A stretch of DNA of 64,000 nt from Streptomyces sp. 2131.1. Its GTDB lineage: Bacteria > Actinomycetota > Actinomycetes > Streptomycetales > Streptomycetaceae. The translations under genes were made by a program, and so were the position numbers. Positions 8,923 through 16,365 of this stretch are shown here, piece after piece. The notes under the pieces were generated by a model. The model did no database searches, was not told the DNA's origin, and saw only the letters and a list, made by a program, of their open reading frames with translations. Numbering within the stretch: the stretch's first letter is position 1; each line of letters begins with the position of its first letter. The stretch lies in assembly GCF_900105515.1 (NCBI RefSeq), contig NZ_FNSY01000001.1, forward strand, positions 2,170,001 to 2,234,000, read 5' to 3'.

Positions 8923-9401
8923 TGGGTGCTCTCCATCGATTTGCGCAGTTCACTGCGGAGTTCGGGGGTGAGTACGTGTCCGGCACGGCCGACGAACAGC
9001 GCCATGTGGTACGCGATGACGCCCATGTCGCAGTCGGGGGCGGCGTGCACGCCGAGCAGCGATCCGTCGCTGATCGACATGACGAAGACGCTGCCCTCCT
9101 CCATGGCGACCATGGTCTGCTTGACGCCGCCGCCCTCCATGAGCTTCGCGGCGCCGACGGTGAGGCTGCCGATGCCGGAGACGATGGTCGCCAGGTCGGC
9201 GCTGGAGCCGCGCGGTCCGCTCCGCGGGGCCTCCGACTCGGCGGCGGCGTGGTGGCCGGGGTCCGAGGACAGCAGCATCAGGCCGTCGGACGAGACGACG
9301 GTGACCGAGTGGACCCCTGGCACCTCCTCCACCAGATTGCTCAGCAGCCAGTGCAGGTTCCGGGCCTCGGTGCTCAGCCCGAATGTGCTGGGCGCAGTCA
9401 A
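8919..9401 (-). CDS. cvnB: Conservon roadblock/LC7 protein (CvnB)
   Basis: A 160-residue roadblock/LC7-domain protein, the second conservon component. LHWLLSNLVEEVPGVHSVTV and ASDGL-like VVSSDGLMLLSSD mark the domain start, and SDGSLLGVHAAPDCDMGVIAY the end. Roadblock proteins act as platforms or activators for small GTPases such as the CvnD encoded two genes on. The start is a TTG at 9401, in TTGA overlap with the cvnA stop, preceded by a good GAGGAGG ribosome site. This supports strict co-translation. Confidence 0.9.
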   Translation of the reverse strand: MTAPSTFGLSTEARNLHWLLSNLVEEVPGVHSVTVVSSDGLMLLSSDPGHHAAAESEAPRSGPRGSSADLATIVSGIGSLTVGAAKLMEGGGVKQTMVAMEEGSVFVMSISDGSLLGVHAAPDCDMGVIAYHMALFVGRAGHVLTPELRSELRKSMESTQ

Positions 9402-12400
9402 CTGCGTGCCTCCTCGACTGTGTCCCCCGTCTCTCCGGTCCGGCCGTCGGTACGGCCTGCCGGCTCGGCGTGCTCGGTACGTGTGGTGCTCGCGGTGCCC
9501 GCGTCATCGGCCAGCTCGGCCTCGACGTCGCGGCGGCCGTCCTTGGCGCCCTGGTGGAAGCCGCCGAGCCGGCGCCGCAGGGCCTCCTTGTCGACGCTCC
9601 CCCGCCGTTCGGCGGCGGGCGCCCCGGCGGGCCGGACGACCTTGGGCGTCCGCTTGGGCAGCCCCTTGCCGGTGACGGCCTCGGCCTCGGGCCTGCGGGG
9701 GGCGGGGACGGTCTCGGGGCGCTCGGCGGTGGCCGGGGCGGCCGCCGCGGGGAGCTGCGGGGCCGGGTCCGCGTGCGGGGCCTGGTCGGCGGCGCGCTCA
9801 TGGCGGTCGGGGCCGATGGCGTACGGGCCGGCGACGGTGGCGTCCTCCGTCCGCGGCGGCCTGGGGAGGCGGACCTGAAGGGTGCGCTCGGGGTCGTGGG
9901 GCGTGTCCGTGTCCGGCTGGGGGGTGGCCTCGGGGTCCGGGGCGGGCCCGGGGTGCGGGGCGGTGGCCTCGGGGTCCGGGGCAGGCCCGGGGTCCGGGGC
10001 GGTGGCCTCAGGGGCCTCGGGGGGCACGGGGGCCTCGGGGGCCGCATCAGCCTCCGGGGCCTCCGGGGCCACTGGCGCCTCGGTGACCTCAGGGGTCACC
10101 GGCGCCTCAGGGGTCACCGGCGCCTCAGGGGTCACCGGCGCCTCAGGGGTCACCGGCGCCTCCGGCGCCACGGGCGGCTTCGCCGCCCCCGCGAGGGCTC
10201 GCTCCGCCGCCGCGATCATCGGGTCGTCGGAGGTGGAAGCGGCGCGGCCCGGCAGGGTGTTGGAGTTGGCCTCGGCGACCGAGCCCGGCAGGTTGAGCGT
10301 GGGCGCGTCGCCGGGGGCGGTGACCGGCGGGGGCGTCGCGGCCGGGAGGGCCTTGGGCAGCAGGGCCTCCGGGAGCACGACGACCGCGGTCACCCCGCTC
10401 CCCTTCTGGTCGCGCAGCTCCACCCGTACGCCGTGCCGGGCGGCGAGCAGCGAGGTGACCTGGAGGCCGAGTCCGGCCCCGTCCGCGTTCTGCTCGCCGG
10501 CCTCGAAGAGCGTCGGGTCGGCGAGGCGGGTGTTCAGCTCGCCCATCCGTACGGAGGACATGCCGATGCCCTCGTCCTCCACGGAGAGCATCACCTCGCC
10601 GCTCTCCAGGAGCCAGCCGGAGAGCTGGACGTGGGAGTCGGGCGGGGAGAACGAGGTGGCGTTCTCCAGGAGTTCCGCGACCAGGTGGCTGAGGTCGTCG
10701 GCGGCGAACCCGGCGACCTGGGCGTGCGGCGGGAGCGACTGGATGGTGACCCGCTCGTACCGCTCGATCTCGCTGACGGCGGCGCGCAGGACGTCGACCA
10801 GCGGGATCGGGCCCGGGTGGCCGTGGCCGTGGTCCGCACCGGCGAGGACCAGCATGTTCTCGCTGTGGCGGCGCATGACCGTGGCCATGTGGTCCAGCTT
10901 GAAGAGCGTGCCGAGCCGTTCCGGGTCCTGCTCGCGCTCCTCCAGCGACTCGATGACGCCGAGCTGCCGCTCGACGAGGCCGAGGGTGCGCAGCGAGAGG
11001 TTGACGAAGGTGTGGTGGACGGTGTTCTTCAGCTTCTCCAGCTGGGCCGTCAGGTCGGCCGCGCGCACCTGGAGTTCGGCGCGCTGGACCGTGAGCGCCT
11101 CGCGGCCGGCGATCAGCTCGGCGCGCTCGGTCTCCAGCTTCTCGAAGCGCCCGTTGAACTCGGTGAGCAGTCCGTGCAGCCGGCCGTGCAGGGCGTTGAT
11201 GGAGCGGACGACCTGGGCGAACTCGTCGTTGCGGCCGGTGTAGCGGACCGGTTCGGCGGTGGCGGGTTCGGCGGCGAGCCGGGCCGCGCCGATCCGCAGC
11301 ACGGCGAGCGGCTGGGTCAGGGTGCGGGCGACGGCGGTGGAGACGGCGACGGCCACGAGCAGGCAGCCGCCGAGGAGCGCGATGCGCAGTTCGAGCGCGG
11401 TGACGTCGTCGTCGCGGAGCTGTTCGAGGCGCTGGACCTGGGTGGTGCCGAGCGCGGCCTCCACGGAGCGCATCCGGTCGACGCGTGCGGAGAGGGCCGC
11501 CGAGACCTTCTTGTCGCTGACCTTCAGGTCGTCGTCGGACAGCTCGGGGCGGTCGGTCAGCTCGGCGAGGTACTTCTCGGCGCTGTTGACCTCGGGTCCG
11601 GTGACGGTGGAGGACAGCTTGTCGCGGGCGGTGGCGCCGGCTGCCTGGTCGAAGTCGGCGAGGGCGGAGAGTTCACCGACCCGGGCCTGCTGGGCTGCGG
11701 CGCTCAGCGCGTCGCGGGTGCGGTCCTCCTTGGTCTCGCCCTCGTCCTGGGGCTGGAGCGGGAGGCCGGTGAACGGGTCGATCCGAGGGGTCTCCGGCTC
11801 CGGCCGGGGCACGGCGAGCGCGGCGAGCAGCAGCCCGCGGGCGGCGGATGCCTGTTCGGTGGCCCGGCCGAGCGCCTGCGGGGTGCGGGTCGCGTCGGCG
11901 GCGCGCGGCGGGGTGGAGCGGGCGAGTTCGTCGGCGAGGCCGTGGAGCTTGGCGATGACCTCGGAGTACGCCTGGTGGGCCTCCAGCGCCGTGCCCTTGC
12001 CGCTGACCGCGTCCCGGCGCAGCGAGGGGATGGTGGACAGGTCGCGCAGCAGGTCGGCCGGGGCCGCCTCGCGGATCTCGTCCACCTGCTGGTCGACGCG
12101 GGCGCCCCGGTTGCCCGGCTCGCCCTTGCGGCCGCCGGCGATGTACGTGGTGACCTCGTCGCGCTCGTCGGCGAGGGAGTGGGCCAGGGTGATCGCCTGC
12201 TGGTTGAGCTCGGCGAGGGTGACCAGGTGCTGGGAGTCGGTGAGGTCGGACGAGGCGGCGAGCACGGCCGGTGTCCCCGCCGCTATGACGGTGATCCCGA
12301 CGACGGCGACGCCCGCGATCAGCCGGTTGCGGACGCGTACGGTGCGACCGCCCTCGGCCGGGGCCGTCGGCGCCGCTCCGGAACCGCTGTTGCTGCCGCC

Positions 12401-12439
12401 CTTGCTCCGAGGCCGCTTCTTCTGCACCGGTGCTCGCAA
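9398..12439 (-). CDS. cvnA: Conservon sensor histidine kinase-like protein (CvnA)
   Basis: A 1013-residue membrane sensor kinase. A membrane helix near residues 41-62 (LIAGVAVVGITVIAAGTPAV) precedes a long extracytoplasmic nitrate-sensor-like helical domain. A second helix near 350 (IALLGGCLLVAVAVSTAVA) leads into a HAMP-like segment, a coiled coil and the ATPase domain (AELLENATSFSPP for the N box, GAGLGLQVTSLLA for the G box). No classical phospho-His box is evident. The last 350 residues are Pro/Ala-rich, with PEAPVT and PDPGPA repeats. The start is uncertain: TTG 12439 is used, while GTG 12427 would begin at VQKKRPRS. It heads the conservon and diverges from a PP2C-like gene. Confidence 0.85.
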   Translation of the reverse strand: MRAPVQKKRPRSKGGSNSGSGAAPTAPAEGGRTVRVRNRLIAGVAVVGITVIAAGTPAVLAASSDLTDSQHLVTLAELNQQAITLAHSLADERDEVTTYIAGGRKGEPGNRGARVDQQVDEIREAAPADLLRDLSTIPSLRRDAVSGKGTALEAHQAYSEVIAKLHGLADELARSTPPRAADATRTPQALGRATEQASAARGLLLAALAVPRPEPETPRIDPFTGLPLQPQDEGETKEDRTRDALSAAAQQARVGELSALADFDQAAGATARDKLSSTVTGPEVNSAEKYLAELTDRPELSDDDLKVSDKKVSAALSARVDRMRSVEAALGTTQVQRLEQLRDDDVTALELRIALLGGCLLVAVAVSTAVARTLTQPLAVLRIGAARLAAEPATAEPVRYTGRNDEFAQVVRSINALHGRLHGLLTEFNGRFEKLETERAELIAGREALTVQRAELQVRAADLTAQLEKLKNTVHHTFVNLSLRTLGLVERQLGVIESLEEREQDPERLGTLFKLDHMATVMRRHSENMLVLAGADHGHGHPGPIPLVDVLRAAVSEIERYERVTIQSLPPHAQVAGFAADDLSHLVAELLENATSFSPPDSHVQLSGWLLESGEVMLSVEDEGIGMSSVRMGELNTRLADPTLFEAGEQNADGAGLGLQVTSLLAARHGVRVELRDQKGSGVTAVVVLPEALLPKALPAATPPPVTAPGDAPTLNLPGSVAEANSNTLPGRAASTSDDPMIAAAERALAGAAKPPVAPEAPVTPEAPVTPEAPVTPEAPVTPEVTEAPVAPEAPEADAAPEAPVPPEAPEATAPDPGPAPDPEATAPHPGPAPDPEATPQPDTDTPHDPERTLQVRLPRPPRTEDATVAGPYAIGPDRHERAADQAPHADPAPQLPAAAAPATAERPETVPAPRRPEAEAVTGKGLPKRTPKVVRPAGAPAAERRGSVDKEALRRRLGGFHQGAKDGRRDVEAELADDAGTASTTRTEHAEPAGRTDGRTGETGDTVEEARS
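9923..10000. repeat. 39-base tandem repeat in cvnA
   Basis: Two adjacent 39-base units (9923-9961 and 9962-10000) with few differences encode repeated PDPEATAP-type segments of the CvnA tail. Confidence 0.8.
10091..10162. repeat. 18-base tandem repeat in cvnA
   Basis: Four exact copies of AGGGGTCACCGGCGCCTC encode the PEAPVT hexapeptide repeated in the CvnA C-terminal tail. Exact DNA identity suggests recent slippage. Confidence 0.9.
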
Positions 12440-12750
12440 TCTTGACTCGTCCGCCCTTGAAGCAGAGGTGACGCACGGTCACATGAACGAGCGTCCCGCC
12501 CCCTGGTACGGCCCCGACCATTCCAGTGCTTTTCAGGAGGGGGCGCGCATCAACCGCTCCGCCACACGAACGAGTGAACATCACTCCCGAGTTGGCGAAC
12601 AAGTCTCCCCAGCGGGCTCCGGCGCCATGCGCGGACACCGGCTGGAACTTCCGGGCGGGCTTTGGCAGGATGCCCGCCCGCACCCCGGCGCGGAGTGATT
12701 CCTTCCGCCCCCGCCGACCTTCTGACCTGCTGGTACGCACCAATCCCGGT

Positions 12751-12766
12751 ACCGTGCAGGCACGGT
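12751..12766. promoter_or_regulatory. 16-base palindrome upstream of PP2C-like gene
   Basis: ACCGTGCAGGCACGGT, a perfect 7+2+7 inverted repeat, ends 24 bases before the ATG at 12791 and just upstream of the candidate -10 element. It may be a repressor site; the binding protein is unknown. Confidence 0.35.
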
Positions 12767-12778
12767 GAAGGCATCGTG

Positions 12779-12790
12779 CAGACTGGCCGC
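12779..12790 (+). promoter_or_regulatory. Candidate -10 element of a leaderless mRNA
   Basis: CAGACT at 12779-12784 lies six bases before the ATG at 12791, which has no Shine-Dalgarno sequence. Same arrangement as at 2228 and 44892. Confidence 0.35.
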
Positions 12791-13573
12791 ATGCGTATCG
12801 AACTCGCGACCGCCGCCGGTGCTCCCGATCGCCCGAACGAGGACTGGACGGCCACCGTCCTCCCTGCGTCCGGTCGGGGCGGAGGGCTGGTGCTGCTCGA
12901 CGGCGTCACCCCGCCTCGGGGCGACGCCGGTTGTGTGCACTCGGTTCCGTGGTTCACCGCGCGGCTGGGCGGGGCGCTGGTCGAACTGTCCGGTTCGCGA
13001 CGGGATCTGACCTTGCGGGAGATCCTCGCGGAGTCCATCCGGCGCACCGCGGACGCCCACCGCCCCACGTGTGACCTTTCTCACGTACGTACCCCACAGG
13101 CGACCGTCGTCGTGGTGCGTTGGGACGAGGCCGGGATCGAGTACCTGGTGCTGTCCGATTCGGTGCTGCTGCTGGAGTCGCCGGACGGGGAGGTCCGCGC
13201 GGTCCTGGACGACCGGCTCGACCGGCTGCCGCGGGAGCTGCTGGTGTCGGAGGCGGTGGCGGACGCCCGGGCGCGCAACAAGGAGGGCGGCTTCTTCACG
13301 GCCGCCGCCGACCCGGCCGTGGCGGAGCGGGCGGTCACGGGGCGGGCGCCGCGCGCCGGTGTGCGGGCGCTGGCGGCGATGACGGACGGGGCGAGCCGCT
13401 GGACGGAGATGTTCGGCGAGGGCGACTGGTCGGCGTGCCTCGGGGTGCTGGACAAGGAGGGCCCGCAGGGGCTGATCGACCGGGTCCGCGCCCTGGAGGC
13501 CGCGGACACGGAGCGTGAGCACGTGCGCGGCAAGACCCACGACGACGCGACGGCGGTCTACGCCCGGCTGTGA
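12791..13573 (+). CDS. PP2C-like protein phosphatase
   Basis: A 260-residue protein with the metal-binding motifs of PP2C phosphatases in order: RPNEDW near residue 15, VLLDGVTPP near 37, AMTDGASRW near 198 and THDDATAVYARL at the very end. This is about the size of the bare PP2C domain; there is no sensor domain or membrane segment. Members act on phosphoserine/threonine, but many short actinobacterial versions lack known targets. It diverges from cvnA, so it might act on the conservon or the pseudokinase-linked pathway; that is only inference from position. The start ATG lacks a ribosome site. Confidence 0.7.
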   Translation: MRIELATAAGAPDRPNEDWTATVLPASGRGGGLVLLDGVTPPRGDAGCVHSVPWFTARLGGALVELSGSRRDLTLREILAESIRRTADAHRPTCDLSHVRTPQATVVVVRWDEAGIEYLVLSDSVLLLESPDGEVRAVLDDRLDRLPRELLVSEAVADARARNKEGGFFTAAADPAVAERAVTGRAPRAGVRALAAMTDGASRWTEMFGEGDWSACLGVLDKEGPQGLIDRVRALEAADTEREHVRGKTHDDATAVYARL

Positions 13574-13589
13574 GGCGTCCGGCGCCCTC

Positions 13590-14021
13590 TCAGTCCTCGG
13601 CGCGGGCGTTCAGCTGATGCAGCAGCCGGGCCAGTTCGGCCACCTCGGCGCGGTCCCAGTCGGCGAGCTTGCGGACGTAGCGGTCACGGCGGGCGTCGCG
13701 GACGCTGCGGAATCGGGCGAGGCCCTCTTCAGTGAGGTGGACGAGGAAGGCGCGCCCGTCGGCGGGATCGGGCTCCCGGGCCACCAGTCCGAGGCCTTCG
13801 AGGGCGCGGAGTTGACGGCTCATGGTGGCCTTGCCGACCCCGAAGTACGCGGCGAGATCGGTGGCCCGCTGCCGCCCCGCGGATTCCAGGCGTACGAAGA
13901 GGCCGTAGGCGGCCGCCTCCAGTTCGGGGTGCACCTCGCGGGCCATCTCCCCGGAATTGGCCCGCGCGCGCCGCAGGAAGACGGCCAACTCCAGCTCCAG
14001 GGCGAGGAATTCGTGGTCCAC
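13590..14021 (-). CDS. MarR-family transcriptional regulator
   Basis: A 143-residue MarR-type regulator. The winged helix is visible as GRQRATDLAAYFGVGKATMS, then RQLRALEGLGLVAREPDPAD and the wing GRAFLVHLTEEG. I chose the GTG at 14021 because GGAGGA lies six bases upstream; the ATG at 14087 would add 22 residues unlike the family. It faces the GH25 lysozyme gene across about 290 bases and converges with the PP2C-like gene at only 16 bases. Its target could be the divergent lysozyme gene or itself. Confidence 0.85.
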   Translation of the reverse strand: MDHEFLALELELAVFLRRARANSGEMAREVHPELEAAAYGLFVRLESAGRQRATDLAAYFGVGKATMSRQLRALEGLGLVAREPDPADGRAFLVHLTEEGLARFRSVRDARRDRYVRKLADWDRAEVAELARLLHQLNARAED

Positions 14022-14222
14022 ACCACTTCCTCCGTCGGCGCCGGGTTCACGTCCGCTTTCGCTCCCCTGCACGTCAGCACCCCTCATGAGCTTTCCCGCC
14101 GCTGAAAGTTTCTTCCGCCGCCGCTCATCGCCGCAGCTCGGCCAGTATTTCGCAGGAGTAGACCAACGGCACAGCCCAGGCCCTCTTCCGCCGCACGGGT
14201 CTACGTGCGTAGCGTCATGCAT

Positions 14223-14246
14223 GGCATGTTCACACCATGACATGCC
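14223..14246. promoter_or_regulatory. Inverted repeat upstream of lysozyme gene
   Basis: GGCATGT and ACATGCC, seven-base perfect arms separated by ten bases, lie in the marR/GH25 intergenic region. A plausible operator, possibly for the divergent MarR protein. Confidence 0.3.
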
Positions 14247-14312
14247 GCCGGGGTCGCCGTGCGGCGCCCCCCGGGTCAGCAGATCCCCCCACTGAGGCCT
14301 CGGAGGCACGCA

Positions 14313-15155
14313 ATGCCCGTGCACAGATCCGGCTCCAAGACCACCCGCCGCTCGCGCTTCGCGGCGGCCGGCACTCTGCTCGCAGCTCTCTCCCTCCTCA
14401 TCGCCCTGCCCGGCGCGTCGAACGCGGCCGGCGGCGACCCCACCGCACCCGCCCGCGGCACCGCCACCATGGGCATGGGCGTCATCGCCCACGACGGCAA
14501 GGGCGGTCTGCCGGTCGAGGGCCGCGCGGCCCAGACCGAGGGCGTCGACGTCAGCAGCCACCAGGGCAACGTCGCCTGGTCGACGCTGTGGAACAGCGGC
14601 GTCAAGTGGGCCTACACCAAGGCCACCGAGGGCACCTACTACACCAACCCCTATTTCGCCCAGCAGTACAACGGCTCGTACAACGTCGGGATGATCCGCG
14701 GCTCGTACCACTTCGCCACGCCCGACACCACGAGCGGCGCGGTGCAGGCCAACTACTTCGTGGACCACGGGGGCGGCTGGTCCAGGGACGGCAAGACCCT
14801 GCCGGGCGTGCTCGACATCGAGTGGAACCCGTACGGCGCGCAGTGCTACGGCAAGACCGCGGCCCAGATGGTCGCGTGGATCCGTGACTTCGTGAACACG
14901 TACAAGGCGCGCACCGGGCGGGACGCGGTCATCTACACCGCGACCAGCTGGTGGAAGGACTGCACCGGCAACAACGGCGGCTTCGCGGCCACCAACCCGC
15001 TGTGGGTGGCCCGCTACAACACCACGGTCGGCGAGCTCCCGGCCGGCTGGGGCTTCTACACGATCTGGCAGTACACGTCGTCCGGCCCGACGGTGGGTGA
15101 CCACAACCACTTCAACGGTGCCCTCGACCGCGTACAGGCACTCGCCAACGGATAA
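14313..15155 (+). CDS. Secreted GH25 lysozyme (muramidase)
   Basis: A 280-residue secreted glycoside hydrolase family 25 enzyme, which cuts the MurNAc-GlcNAc bond of peptidoglycan. A Tat/Sec-like signal (basic TTRRSRF, then a hydrophobic stretch) ends near residue 38 at ASNA. The catalytic domain starts at GVDVSSHQG and holds the acidic pair in VLDIEWNP. WAYTKATEGTYY, GSYHFATPDT and YTIWQYTSSG are family landmarks. The ATG at 14313 follows a GGAGG ribosome site. It stands alone, with a terminator after it, and may be regulated by the neighbouring MarR protein. Likely role is wall turnover or lysis of other bacteria. Confidence 0.93.
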   Translation: MPVHRSGSKTTRRSRFAAAGTLLAALSLLIALPGASNAAGGDPTAPARGTATMGMGVIAHDGKGGLPVEGRAAQTEGVDVSSHQGNVAWSTLWNSGVKWAYTKATEGTYYTNPYFAQQYNGSYNVGMIRGSYHFATPDTTSGAVQANYFVDHGGGWSRDGKTLPGVLDIEWNPYGAQCYGKTAAQMVAWIRDFVNTYKARTGRDAVIYTATSWWKDCTGNNGGFAATNPLWVARYNTTVGELPAGWGFYTIWQYTSSGPTVGDHNHFNGALDRVQALANG

Positions 15156-15180
15156 CGGCGGCGGCCCCTTCGCCCCGCGG

Positions 15181-15209
15181 AGCCCGGTGACGCACACCGT
15201 CGCCGGGCT
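15181..15209 (+). terminator. Hairpin after GH25 gene
   Basis: AGCCCGGTGACG and CGTCGCCGGGCT form a 12-base stem with one mismatch and a five-base loop, 26 bases after the lysozyme stop codon. Confidence 0.65.
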
Positions 15210-15273
15210 TCGCAGTGTTCGCACACGGCTTGACCAGGCGTTTCGCGTCACCAACCCCACTATGAACTCGATG

Positions 15274-15290
15274 TATACCCCACAGGTATA
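15274..15290. promoter_or_regulatory. Palindrome TATACCCCACAGGTATA before the deacetylase gene
   Basis: Six-base arms TATACC/GGTATA around five bases. It lies about 55 bases before the GTG at 15347, where a promoter is expected. The pattern recalls copper-responsive CsoR operators (TATACCCC-GGGGTATA), although the right half has only two G residues. Confidence 0.35.
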
Positions 15291-15346
15291 GTCATCGCTC
15301 CAGGTCGCACACCAGTGCGTCCGTTCACACGAGGGAGTGGCGCGCC

Positions 15347-16111
15347 GTGCCCAGTAAGAGGAAGTCGATCGGTACGGGGTTGGCCGTCGCCCTTGTGACA
15401 GCGCTCACGCTGACGCTGAGCGGTTGCTCGATGGACACCACCGCACCCGGTTCGGCCCGTGCCGACGCCGCGTCGGACGCCAAGGGGTCGTTCGGGCCGG
15501 TGGACTGCCGGAAGGCCAAGTGCATAGCGCTGACCTTCGACGCGGGCCCGGGCGAGGACACGCCCCATCTGCTGGACATCCTCAAGGAGAAGAAGGTCCA
15601 CGCGACGTTCTTCCTGCTCGGCAAGAACCACGTGAAGAAGCACCCCGACACCGTCCGCCGGCTCGCGGCCGAGGGGCACGAGATCGCCAACCACACCTGG
15701 TCGCACGAGATCCTCACGGACAAGAAGCCGGCCGAGATACGCGCCGAGCTGGAGAAGACGCAGGACGCGATAGCGGCGATCACCGGCAAGAAGCCGCGGC
15801 TGATGCGCCCGCCGCAGGGCCGCACCGACGACACCGTCTCCGGGATCAGCAAGGACCTCGGGCTCTCCCAGATCCTGTGGAGCGCGACCGCCAAGGACTA
15901 CTCGACGACCGACTCCGCGCTGATCAAGAAGCGGATCCTGGAACAGGCGAGCAAGGACGGCATCATCCTGCTGCACGACATCTACAAGGGCACGGTGCCC
16001 GCGGTGCCCGGCATCATCGACGCGCTGAAGAAGGAGGGCTACACCTTCGTGACGGTCCCCCAGCTGATGGCGCCCGCCGAGCCGGTCCCGGGCACGGTCT
16101 ACCGCCCGTAG
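15347..16111 (+). CDS. Lipoprotein polysaccharide deacetylase (NodB-like)
   Basis: A 254-residue carbohydrate esterase family 4 protein. The N-terminus is a lipoprotein signal with lipobox LSGC (Cys27), so the enzyme should be anchored outside the membrane. The NodB domain has TFDAGPG at 63-69, the two zinc histidines in HTWSH (116 and 120), RPPQGRTDD and LHDI. The canonical motif is TFDDGP; here the second Asp, a metal ligand, is Ala66. Some actinobacterial homologues share this change. The GTG at 15347 has a GAGGGAG ribosome site. Probable substrate is peptidoglycan or another N-acetylated glycan. Confidence 0.85.
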   Translation: MPSKRKSIGTGLAVALVTALTLTLSGCSMDTTAPGSARADAASDAKGSFGPVDCRKAKCIALTFDAGPGEDTPHLLDILKEKKVHATFFLLGKNHVKKHPDTVRRLAAEGHEIANHTWSHEILTDKKPAEIRAELEKTQDAIAAITGKKPRLMRPPQGRTDDTVSGISKDLGLSQILWSATAKDYSTTDSALIKKRILEQASKDGIILLHDIYKGTVPAVPGIIDALKKEGYTFVTVPQLMAPAEPVPGTVYRP

Positions 16112-16130
16112 GACCTGCCCGTACGCGGAA

Positions 16131-16163
16131 CGGCCCGCCTCCCCGCGAGGGGGAGGCGGGCCG
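16131..16163. terminator. Long hairpin after deacetylase gene
   Basis: CGGCCCGCCTCCCC pairs perfectly with GGGGAGGCGGGCCG around a five-base loop, about 20 bases after the stop codon. Confidence 0.8.
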
Positions 16164-16211
16164 CCCGTACCGGCCGTGTCCGTGGCGCCGCGTCCGTCAC
16201 GCCGTGGCGCC

Positions 16212-16365
16212 AGGGCCTTTCCTTTGGATCAGGGCGGATCAGGGAGCGGGCTCCGGTGCCGTGCATCGCAAGGCGGAGGATTGAATCAACGCGGAGCGTT
16301 GGTGATTGACGACAACGCCGCGAGGTGCGGTGCCGGAGCCCGCCCTGATCCAAAGGACAGGCCCT
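16212..16365. repeat. Imperfect inverted-repeat element at the lon 3' end
   Basis: About 154 bases whose two ends are near-perfect inverse copies. The left end reads AGGGCCTTTCCTTTGGATCA and the right end, on the other strand, AGGGCCTGTCCTTTGGATCA. Similarity continues through GGGCTCCGG into a CGCG-rich centre with its own hairpin. The left arm carries a 10-12 base internal duplication. The element overlaps the lon stop codon by two bases. It looks like a small non-coding interspersed repeat, and the folded RNA may serve as a bidirectional terminator. Confidence 0.75.

Larger units (their letters stand above)
12440..12790. other. Divergent intergenic region cvnA / PP2C-like gene
   Basis: About 350 bases without a convincing gene between divergent genes. 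It must hold the promoters of both. The only clear structures are the palindrome ACCGTGCAGGCACGGT at 12751-12766 and a CAGACT element at 12779-12784, six bases before the ATG at 12791. Short open frames here have no ribosome site or recognisable product. Confidence 0.6.

Noticed and set aside
10091..10162. Possible CRISPR array
   Set aside because: The repeats are directly adjacent without spacers and code for a repeated hexapeptide.
9383..12445. A 1020-codon open frame opposite cvnA
   Set aside because: Composition is typical of antisense of high-GC genes; it lacks domains, and cvnA is certain from its conservon neighbours.
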